The position numbers and the translations under genes are program-made. Positions 6,082 through 11,812 of a stretch of DNA of 12,610 bases are shown here, one piece after another. The notes beneath the pieces are model-generated. The model was not told the DNA's origin. It did no database searches and saw nothing but the letters and a program-made list of their open reading frames with translations. Source of the DNA: an uncultured Eubacterium sp. (lineage in GTDB: Bacteria > Bacillota > Clostridia > Peptostreptococcales > Anaerovoracaceae); contig CAJJPZ010000057.1 of NCBI GenBank assembly GCA_905193765.1, positions 1 to 12,610 of the forward strand. Direction: 5' to 3'. Every line of letters begins with the position of its first letter. Positions within the stretch are counted from its first letter, which is position 1.

Positions 6082-7080
6082 TCATCTGAGTCCAGGTGCT
6101 GTCCTGCATTTGCACATCTTCCAGGTGTGTCCGCTGCTGTCTGTCATACAGCAGGCTCCGCATATGCCTTCGCCGCAGCACATGCTGAAGTTGTTGCTGT
6201 GCACCAGCTTTTCTGCCGGTATGTGCATGGCCTCCGTCAGGCGTCTGATGTAGTAGTCCGACACCAGCAGGATCATCCTGCTGTAAAGGCTCTCATCATA
6301 TTCCACCATGTACGGACTGTCTGCAAGGCTGATATATCTCAGTCTGCCTCTCTCACCGTATTTTTCTATCTCAGGTTCCAGATAGTCACGTATTATATCG
6401 GTGCCTGTCTTTTCCGGATCCACGGCCATATCGATATGTGTCCTGCAGTCTGTACATCTCAGTATGTTCACTGCAGGAGCGAAGCCCACACCTTTGGTTA
6501 TAATGAGCCACCGCTCAGGCACATCGCTGCTGCCCGGTGCATGAGTCCGGTCGCAGCCTCTGCCGCACAGCGATACTGCTCCGCAACCTGCAAGACCGCT
6601 CCTGTATACTCCACGCACCATAAGCTGATCCTCGGCTTCAGCTATGAGTTTTGTTTTTCCCGATATGACTTTCAGCGCCAGATATATCTCACCTTTCTCC
6701 GCATCGGCTTTCATCACCGACAGCGGTATGTTGTAAAAGCTCTCGCGATCCTTCCTGTTCACGAAGACGAAAGCCCCCGGCTGCGAGGCTCTCATGGCGA
6801 AACCTTTGTCTGTCCTGAGCACCAGCACCTGTAGATCGTCGCCGTAATATATCTTTCTTACGATATCTGCGCAGATGTCCCGCCGTCTGCCGGTTATCTT
6901 TTCTCCGTTCTGGATATATTCATTGTATATGCATACACCGGCCCAGCTGCAGTCGCATCTGTCACTGCCTGACAGCCTGCTGCAGACGAGACAGTCTCCC
7001 GTTTCTGCCAGCGGACACGGACAGTTCACAGTCCCTGCATCTGCACATATACCGGTGCAGACCGATCCATTCAATGTCAT
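6082..7080 (-). CDS. PyrK-like FAD/[2Fe-2S] oxidoreductase with cysteine-rich N-terminus
   Basis: 332 residues from the chosen ATG. The middle resembles ferredoxin-reductase-type electron-transfer subunits such as PyrK: a flavin-domain region (about 65-150), RGVYRSGLAG (156-165), and a nucleotide-binding-like start WLIITKGVGFAPAVNILR (191-208). The end carries Cys302-x4-Cys307-x2-Cys310-x12-Cys323, the PyrK [2Fe-2S] pattern. The N-terminus adds about nine cysteines in 50 residues (CPCPLAETGDCLVCS, CDCSWAGVC), perhaps another metal or Fe-S site. Such proteins pass electrons between NAD(P)H and a partner enzyme. No pyrD or other partner is adjacent, so pyrimidine synthesis is not implied. An in-frame ATG at 7134 would add 18 residues but has no ribosome site; GGAGG lies 12 bases before 7080. 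It follows the carboxypeptidase gene closely and may share its transcript. Confidence 0.75.
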   Translation of the reverse strand: MTLNGSVCTGICADAGTVNCPCPLAETGDCLVCSRLSGSDRCDCSWAGVCIYNEYIQNGEKITGRRRDICADIVRKIYYGDDLQVLVLRTDKGFAMRASQPGAFVFVNRKDRESFYNIPLSVMKADAEKGEIYLALKVISGKTKLIAEAEDQLMVRGVYRSGLAGCGAVSLCGRGCDRTHAPGSSDVPERWLIITKGVGFAPAVNILRCTDCRTHIDMAVDPEKTGTDIIRDYLEPEIEKYGERGRLRYISLADSPYMVEYDESLYSRMILLVSDYYIRRLTEAMHIPAEKLVHSNNFSMCCGEGICGACCMTDSSGHTWKMCKCRTAPGLR

Positions 7081-7099
7081 TTTTTCACTTTCCCTCCCC

Positions 7100-7114
7100 G
7101 GGTCTCCGAGACCC
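7100..7114. promoter_or_regulatory. 15-base palindrome before the PyrK-like gene
   Basis: GGGTCTC-C-GAGACCC is a perfect 7-base inverted repeat around one base, 20 bases upstream of the preferred start of the PyrK-like gene. If translation begins at 7080 it lies in the leader next to the ribosome site, and could be an operator or an mRNA element. If translation begins at 7134 it is simply coding. Confidence 0.3.
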
Positions 7115-7181
7115 TGATATATGTTTTCATCCATATATCAATAATATGCGGGAGGGAGTGCAAATGCTATGCGCGCCGTAT

Positions 7182-8027
7182 CTAACGGTCGAATCCGTAG
7201 TCCATCAGCTTGTATGCATCCTGGAACCAGTCGGGTGCGCTCATGACCACACATATCATCGAACGGCTGTCGCGCTCCGCCGACGCCACCAGGGTCCTGC
7301 CGGAAGCTTTGGTGTAGCCGATCTTTATACCTGTGCCTCCGTCATACTGGAATATCGTCTTGTTCTTGTTGTGGAATGTCAGGTAGTCGCTGTCGGTACG
7401 CTGCGCCTTGTGATCCTTCGTGGCGACTATCTTCCTGAAGGTGGGATCCTTCATCGCCTCCCGGGCTATCACCGCCATATCCCTGGCGGTGGTGTAGTGA
7501 TCCTCGTCAAAGAGGCCGCTGGGGTTGGTGAAATGAGTGTTGTTGCAGTGCAGCTCTGCGGCCTTGTCGTTCATCATACTGACGAAGTTCTCCTGAGTAC
7601 CGCCGATGATACAGGCCAGCGCCGTCGCTGCGTCGTTTCCCGACACCAGCATCAGGCCGTAGAGCAGGTCTTCCATGGATATCTTCTCCCCCGCTGCAAG
7701 GTACAGCGATGAGCCCTCCACACCCGCAGCCTCCGCCGGCACCTCCACAGTCTGCGTTATGGGACTGTCGTATTTCTCAAGGTTCTCAAGGGTCACCAGA
7801 GCCGTCATTATCTTAGTCGTGCTGGCAGGATATGCCTTTTCATCAGCTGATTTCTCGTACAAAATCTTCCCGGTCTCTCCATCTGTCAGCACCGCCTGTC
7901 CTGCGGATATGACAGGATCGCTGTCCGACGCTGTACCGATGCTGCTGTGATCCGCATTGTACATATAGCATCCGATGGTTATAAGTGATACCGCCATGAA
8001 TATGATCATGTATATTTCTTTTTTCAT
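7182..8027 (-). CDS. D-alanyl-D-alanine carboxypeptidase, S11 family (DacA/DacB-like)
   Basis: 281 residues from the ATG at 8025-8027. A serine D,D-carboxypeptidase (low-molecular-weight penicillin-binding protein) that trims the terminal D-Ala from peptidoglycan stem peptides outside the membrane. Residues 4-20 form an N-terminal membrane anchor or uncleaved signal. Active-site motifs: STTK (69-72, nucleophile Ser69 and Lys72), SGN (129-131) and, where KTG is expected, KIG (235-237, in GTGIKIGYTKASGRTLVASA). The Thr to Ile change is unusual but the surroundings are canonical. No C-terminal PBP5 domain or amphipathic anchor is present, so it is a short version. An upstream in-frame ATG at 8042 lies inside a hairpin and lacks a ribosome site. 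The gene follows scpAB, as dacB does in the B. subtilis scpAB-dacB-spmAB region; spmAB are not seen here. The gene symbol cannot be fixed between dacA, dacB and dacF. Confidence 0.92.
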   Translation of the reverse strand: MKKEIYMIIFMAVSLITIGCYMYNADHSSIGTASDSDPVISAGQAVLTDGETGKILYEKSADEKAYPASTTKIMTALVTLENLEKYDSPITQTVEVPAEAAGVEGSSLYLAAGEKISMEDLLYGLMLVSGNDAATALACIIGGTQENFVSMMNDKAAELHCNNTHFTNPSGLFDEDHYTTARDMAVIAREAMKDPTFRKIVATKDHKAQRTDSDYLTFHNKNKTIFQYDGGTGIKIGYTKASGRTLVASAERDSRSMICVVMSAPDWFQDAYKLMDYGFDR

Positions 8028-8064
8028 AATAAAAACCCCCATGTCATGATATGTGACACAGGGG
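8028..8064 (-). terminator. intrinsic terminator/attenuator flush with the carboxypeptidase start
   Basis: On the minus strand an 11-base stem (CCCCTGTGTCA / TGACATGGGGG, two G-U pairs) with a 7-base loop is followed at once by TTTTTATT, a canonical intrinsic terminator. It lies 39 bases after the scpB stop, and the T tract ends directly at the ATG of the carboxypeptidase. The only purine-rich stretch that could act as a ribosome site (GGGGG) is the 3' arm of the stem. It may terminate the hydrogenase-scpAB transcript, control the carboxypeptidase by attenuation or occlusion, or both. Confidence 0.7.
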
Positions 8065-8103
8065 CAGGATATGCTGTTCCTTTAATGTATGTCTCTGTCG
8101 ATA

Positions 8104-8706
8104 TTATTTTTTCGGCAGCTCGATAGCGATCTGCTGGAGATCCAGGGCGTCACCGCCGTCCGATGCGTTCCCGTCATCCTCCAGGACGCCAGCTATGTCC
8201 TCTATGGCAGGGAGTTCCTTCAGACTCTCGAAACCGAACTGTCTGAGAAATTCATCCGTGGTGCCGTAGAGTATGGGACGACCTACTGCGTCCGATCTTC
8301 CGATCTCCGCAACCAGCTTTTTCTTTTCCAGCCCGTCCAGGACTCTGTCGCACCTTATACCTCTGACCGCTTCTATCTCGCCCTTTGTCACAGGCTGCTT
8401 GTACGCCACTATTGCCAGGACTTCAAGGGCCGACTGGGAAAGCTTCCTGTGTTTCACCGGCGTGCAGAGACGTTCTATATAGTCTATGTTTTCCCTGCGG
8501 GTAACGAACTGAAAGCTCCTGTTGACTTCTCTTATGACTATGCCGCGGCCTTCCGCCTCGTACTCCGCCTGCAGTTCCTTGCAGCATGCGTAGACTTCGT
8601 TCCTGTCGATATTGAAAATGTCAGCCACGGCTTTTATATCGAGGGGATCTCCCCATACGAACATCATCGATTCGATGGCTGATTTTATTGTTTTTGCACT
8701 TGCCAT
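8104..8706 (-). CDS. scpB: segregation and condensation protein B
   Basis: 200 residues, the usual ScpB length. ScpB dimers bind ScpA and regulate the SMC condensin ring that compacts and segregates the chromosome; cytoplasmic, on the nucleoid. The two winged-helix domains are visible: IKSAIESMMFVWGDPLD (7-23) through FQFVTRRENIDYIERL, then the hallmark second domain LSQSALEVLAIVAYKQPVTKGEIEAVRG with GRPILYGTTDEFLRQFG. The ATG at 8704-8706 lies inside the end of scpA (22-base overlap), with AGAGG about 5 bases upstream, so translation is probably coupled. The C-terminal tail is short and acidic. No anomaly is seen. Confidence 0.97.
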   Translation of the reverse strand: MASAKTIKSAIESMMFVWGDPLDIKAVADIFNIDRNEVYACCKELQAEYEAEGRGIVIREVNRSFQFVTRRENIDYIERLCTPVKHRKLSQSALEVLAIVAYKQPVTKGEIEAVRGIRCDRVLDGLEKKKLVAEIGRSDAVGRPILYGTTDEFLRQFGFESLKELPAIEDIAGVLEDDGNASDGGDALDLQQIAIELPKK

Positions 8707-9482
8707 GTATCCTCTGTCTCCTCCCGGGTCTCATTCGCGAACAGCGCATCCTTCGCCGTCACGGTTATATCTCCGAAAATATATTTCTGGTCTGCGTCCA
8801 GCTTCTGGTTCTTCATCATCTCCAGCACAGACGAAAAGGTCACCGCCACATCGTACTTATCATCACGTTTCATGATGAGCTCACGGAAGTCAGCCTCCCT
8901 GAAGCCGTTGTCCACGAAAAAGCTGCGTATGTTCTCCATCCTCATCTCGGTGGTCATGCGCTGTTTCTCGCTCCGCCTGTGATGCGCTTTTATATCATCC
9001 AGTTTTTTCTTTCTGGCCAGGAACTGCTCGAAGGCAGCTCTGAACCGATCTATATCCAGATCCAGATACTCGTCCGGTTCTCCTGTATATAAAGCCAGAT
9101 CCTCCTGAGGTTTCTCCAGCATGCGGCTGCAGTCGTCAAAGCGCTCGCTGAGCATCTGCGACACCGCTTTGAACTTTTTGTATTCCAGCAGCTTGCTCAC
9201 CAGTTCAGTCCTCGGATCCTCCATCATGCTCTCTTCTCCGTCACCGGACGTCGGTCTTGGCAGCAGCATCCGGGACTTTATCTCCAGCAGCGCTGACGCC
9301 AGTACCATGAACTCAGAGGATACCGCAATGTCCGCATTTTTCATGTCGTCGATATAATCGAGGTACTGCCTGGTTATATCGGTTATATTTATGTCATAAA
9401 TGTTCATCTGCGCGTGCTCTATGAGATAGACCAGCAGATCGAAGGGCCCTTCGAAAACGTTAAGCTTGACTCTGTAGCTCAT
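8685..9482 (-). CDS. scpA: segregation and condensation protein A
   Basis: 265 residues, typical of ScpA, the kleisin that bridges the heads of the SMC dimer and binds ScpB. The N-terminal family signature is clear: VFEGPFDLLVYLIEHAQMNIYDINITDITRQYLDYI (residues 9-44), followed by SSEFMVLASALLEIKSRMLLPRP. The middle is charged and probably a linker (RFDDCSRMLEKPQEDLALY and on). The C-terminus has the winged-helix region (DKYDVAVTFSSVLEMMKN) that contacts the SMC cap. It starts 3 bases after the hydrogenase stop with a GGGGGA ribosome site overlapping the end of that gene, and overlaps scpB. It is therefore probably expressed from the hydrogenase promoter, an unusual link between a redox gene and chromosome segregation. 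Confidence 0.97.
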   Translation of the reverse strand: MSYRVKLNVFEGPFDLLVYLIEHAQMNIYDINITDITRQYLDYIDDMKNADIAVSSEFMVLASALLEIKSRMLLPRPTSGDGEESMMEDPRTELVSKLLEYKKFKAVSQMLSERFDDCSRMLEKPQEDLALYTGEPDEYLDLDIDRFRAAFEQFLARKKKLDDIKAHHRRSEKQRMTTEMRMENIRSFFVDNGFREADFRELIMKRDDKYDVAVTFSSVLEMMKNQKLDADQKYIFGDITVTAKDALFANETREETEDTWQVQKQ

Positions 9483-9485
9483 GTA

Positions 9486-10919
9486 TCAGTCCCCCAGATA
9501 AGGCTCTGCAGCCTGAAGTATTTCTGTCTTCTCAGCTTCACTGCCGAAGCGGTCGATGCCTGCCTTGTTGGAATCGCCGTGCTTGAGACATGCCGCGCCG
9601 CCTATGCACCCGTCGATACATGCCATGCCTTCGATGAAGTTGCTGGTGAATATGCCACGACCCGCCTTCAGGAGCGCCGTCTTGCACTTGTCGATACCAT
9701 CGCACACCGCCGGCTCGAACTTCATGTCCTCGTAGCCGTGTTCCTTCACTGCCTCTTTGATGGCCTCCGTGACTCCGCCTGTACGTGCAAAGATCCTTCC
9801 GAAGTACGATGCTTCGTTTAGGTCCAGCTCAGGCAGTTTGTTCACTTCGATATCCTTGCTGTCTATCAGCGCCTGGAGCTCTTCGAAAGTCATGACGTAG
9901 TCTATATACGGAGATACTCTCGGATCTCTGATTTCCGCCTTCTTCGCCGTACACGGGCCTACGAAGACGACTTTGGCATCGGGATCGCGATCCTTTATCA
10001 GTTTTCCCGTCACCGCCATAGGCGAAAGGCTTCCGGAGATGTACTCCGTCAATGCCGGGAACTTTGTCTTTATGTATTTCACGAAGGCAGGACAGCACGA
10101 CGACGTCATGAACTCCCTGTCCTTAAGTTCCTCTGCTTCATGGTACGCCACGATATCTGCACCCAGGGCTGCTTCTTCGATACTGTAGAATCCTATCTCC
10201 TTTATGGCGCTGAATATCTGTCCCGGCTTCGCATATGTGAACTGGCCTGCTATGGCGGGAGCCACTATGGCGTGCACCTTGTAGTTTCTGTTGTCGTCGC
10301 TGGCCATCAGTGTCTTGATTATATCAGTTATGCTGGAAACGTCCACTGTCGCTCCGAAAGGACACTGATATACGCATGATCCGCATGCCAGACATTTCTC
10401 GCTGTCTATTTCAGCCACTCCGTCCTTCGCCATGCTTATGGCCTTGACTTTGCAGGCCTTCTCACACGGTCTCTTGAAGTTTATGATGGCGCTGTACGGA
10501 CAGACTTTGGCGCATTTGCCGCACTCCACACACTTGCTCTTGTCTATGTGTGCCACCTGTTCGTCATCAAAGGTGATCGCTCCCGGTCTGCATGCATCCT
10601 GACACCTGTGTGCAACGCATCCTCTGCACATGTCTGTGACAACATGCCCGGCTTCGGGACATTCATCGCAGGCTATGCCGATGACCTGGATAACGTTGGG
10701 ATTTTTCTTATCTCCCCCCAGCGCCAGCCTTATCCTCTCCGCAACTATGGCTCTGTCCTTGTATATGCAGCAGCTCATCGGGGGCTCGCCTTTCTTGACG
10801 ATCTCATTGGCGATCTCGTTGAACACCATGAACGCGTCGTTGCCCTTCCATGTCTGCCATGCCAGCTCCATGAGCACCTTGTACTTGAGTTCCTGCACCT
10901 GTGTGTCAAAAATACGCAT
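9486..10919 (-). CDS. [FeFe] hydrogenase, group B type
   Basis: 477 residues from the chosen ATG, the size of monomeric group B1 [FeFe] hydrogenases, which interconvert protons/electrons and H2 (usually with ferredoxin) in fermenting anaerobes. The N-terminal half is Fe-S rich: C84/C87, C98-x2-C101-x4-C106-x3-C110, then ferredoxin clusters C130-x2-C133-x2-C136-x3-C140 and C176-x2-C179-x2-C182-x3-C186, with C152/C156 between. The H-cluster domain has the three group B motifs: TSSCCPAF (272-279; C275 for proton transfer, C276 as ligand), VGPCTAKKAEI (320-330; C323), and EGMACIDGCIGGAACL (430-445; C434, C438). TGGV and SNFIEGMAC surroundings also fit. The ATG at 10919 has GGAG 7 bases upstream; an in-frame ATG at 10979 has none and would precede the predicted transcription start. 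Maturases HydE/F/G are not in the window. First gene of a run with scpA and scpB. Confidence 0.92.
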   Translation of the reverse strand: MRIFDTQVQELKYKVLMELAWQTWKGNDAFMVFNEIANEIVKKGEPPMSCCIYKDRAIVAERIRLALGGDKKNPNVIQVIGIACDECPEAGHVVTDMCRGCVAHRCQDACRPGAITFDDEQVAHIDKSKCVECGKCAKVCPYSAIINFKRPCEKACKVKAISMAKDGVAEIDSEKCLACGSCVYQCPFGATVDVSSITDIIKTLMASDDNRNYKVHAIVAPAIAGQFTYAKPGQIFSAIKEIGFYSIEEAALGADIVAYHEAEELKDREFMTSSCCPAFVKYIKTKFPALTEYISGSLSPMAVTGKLIKDRDPDAKVVFVGPCTAKKAEIRDPRVSPYIDYVMTFEELQALIDSKDIEVNKLPELDLNEASYFGRIFARTGGVTEAIKEAVKEHGYEDMKFEPAVCDGIDKCKTALLKAGRGIFTSNFIEGMACIDGCIGGAACLKHGDSNKAGIDRFGSEAEKTEILQAAEPYLGD

Positions 10920-10981
10920 AATAATTCTCCATAAATAAACATTGCGGCCCGGACTATCCCCTGCCGTCAGATAAATCATAC

Positions 10982-10999
10982 ATGTTTATTTTATCACAA
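10982..10999 (-). promoter_or_regulatory. candidate Rex redox-repressor site
   Basis: On the minus strand TTGTGATAAAATAAACAT matches the Rex consensus TTGTTAA-N4-TTAACAA at 10 of 14 defined positions and covers the -10 box of the hydrogenase promoter. Rex senses NADH/NAD+ and represses fermentation and hydrogenase genes in Clostridia, so gene and site agree. The match is imperfect in both half-sites. Confidence 0.4.
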
Positions 11000-11017
11000 A
11001 GATGCAGCTCTTTCCAA
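10988..11017 (-). promoter_or_regulatory. promoter of the hydrogenase-scpAB run
   Basis: On the minus strand: -35 TTGGAA (11012-11017, 4 of 6), 18-base spacer, and an extended -10 TGA-TAAAAT (hexamer at 10988-10993). The start is predicted near 10981, with a leader of about 60 bases. It supports ATG 10919 over the upstream in-frame ATG at 10979. Confidence 0.6.
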
Positions 11018-11123
11018 TGTATTATATATCACGATCCGTTAAAAAATCCGGCCAGCCAGCTAAGCATCCCACGCTGCAGGCTGCGGTTTTCAAACAGCTG
11101 CTGTGGCGTCAGGCCTGCGGATA

Positions 11124-11132
11124 TGTTATCAT
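11124..11132 (+). promoter_or_regulatory. extended -10 element upstream of the acetyltransferase
   Basis: TGT-TATCAT is an extended -10 box (hexamer 5 of 6) 45 bases before the acetyltransferase ATG. No good -35 lies at the right distance, which extended -10 promoters tolerate. Confidence 0.4.
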
Positions 11133-11177
11133 TCATATGAAACGACTTTCAGAATACAGTACAAAGGAGAAAATCAC

Positions 11178-11708
11178 ATGGAAACAACGATAAGAAAAGC
11201 TTCATCTTCAGATATCGACGCTATAGCTGCGATCTACGACAATATACATACAGAGGAAGAAGCCGGGCGTGTATCCATCGGCTGGGTGCGCGGTATATAC
11301 CCGTCAAGGACTACAGCCGAAGAAGCGCTTGCCAGAAACGACCTTTTCATAGCGGAAGCCGGCAGCAAAGCAGTGGGAACTGCCGTGATAAACCAGATAC
11401 AGGTGGATATATACAACGACGCACCGTGGCAGTACGATGTGCCCGATGACGAGATAATGGTCCTGCACACTCTCGTTATCGATCCCTTCACCAAGGGAAA
11501 GGGATATGGTTCAGCTTTCGTGGAGTTCTATGAAAAATATGCTCTGGAGAACGGATGCGCTTATCTCAGGATGGATACAAACGTGCTGAATACCGCAGCA
11601 AGGAAATTCTATGATCACCGTGGGTATAAAGAGATCGCCGTAGCACCATGCAGGTTCAACGGCATACCTGACGTTGATCTCGTGCTGCTGGAGAAAAAGC
11701 TGCCATGA
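11178..11708 (+). CDS. GNAT-family N-acetyltransferase
   Basis: 176 residues; the only plus-strand gene. GNAT enzymes transfer acetyl from acetyl-CoA to an amine; the substrate here cannot be read from sequence. The fold elements are visible: an N-terminal IRKASSSDIDAIAAIYD (5-21), beta-strand VLHTLVIDP (95-103) leading into the acetyl-CoA pyrophosphate loop KGKGYGSAF (106-114, the R/Q-x-x-G-x-G/A motif with Lys first), and the terminal LNTAARKFYDHRGYKE (137-152) with the usual N-x-x-A-x-x-F-Y. The ATG at 11178 is chosen because AAAGGAG lies 8 bases upstream; the frame is open further upstream but that part lacks a ribosome site and looks noncoding. It is divergent from the hydrogenase gene and convergent with the aminotransferase, so probably a single-gene unit. 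Confidence 0.9.
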   Translation: METTIRKASSSDIDAIAAIYDNIHTEEEAGRVSIGWVRGIYPSRTTAEEALARNDLFIAEAGSKAVGTAVINQIQVDIYNDAPWQYDVPDDEIMVLHTLVIDPFTKGKGYGSAFVEFYEKYALENGCAYLRMDTNVLNTAARKFYDHRGYKEIAVAPCRFNGIPDVDLVLLEKKLP

Positions 11709-11732
11709 CGGTGACCGCTGTTTTTTTCAATT

Positions 11733-11763
11733 CAAAACCCCGCCGGAATCCGACGGGGTTTTG
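11733..11763. terminator. bidirectional intrinsic terminator
   Basis: A 10-base stem (CAAAACCCCG / CGGGGTTTTG), one C-A mismatch, 3 more pairs (CGG/CCG) and the loop AAT lie between two convergent genes. A and T tracts flank the GC core on both sides, so it can serve the acetyltransferase (plus) and the aminotransferase (minus). Confidence 0.9.
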
Positions 11764-11812
11764 AGGTATTTAGATGAATATTACACCGATATCCGAATCT
11801 ACTGTGTTATTC

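Noticed and set aside
6043..6834. 263-codon plus-strand open frame opposite the PyrK-like gene
   Set aside because: No ribosome site, no recognisable fold and composition of an antisense frame. The minus-strand frame has conserved Fe-S cysteines.
6082..7080. Assignment as pyrK of pyrimidine synthesis
   Set aside because: No pyrD or other pyr gene nearby, and the protein has a long cysteine-rich N-terminus and large insertions relative to PyrK.
10920..10979. Upstream start of the hydrogenase at 10979
   Set aside because: No ribosome site. The extra 20 residues are not typical of the family, and this ATG would precede or sit at the predicted transcription start.
11103..11177. Upstream start of the acetyltransferase at 11103
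   Set aside because: AAAGGAG is placed correctly only for ATG 11178, the GNAT fold begins there, and the added residues would overlap the predicted promoter.
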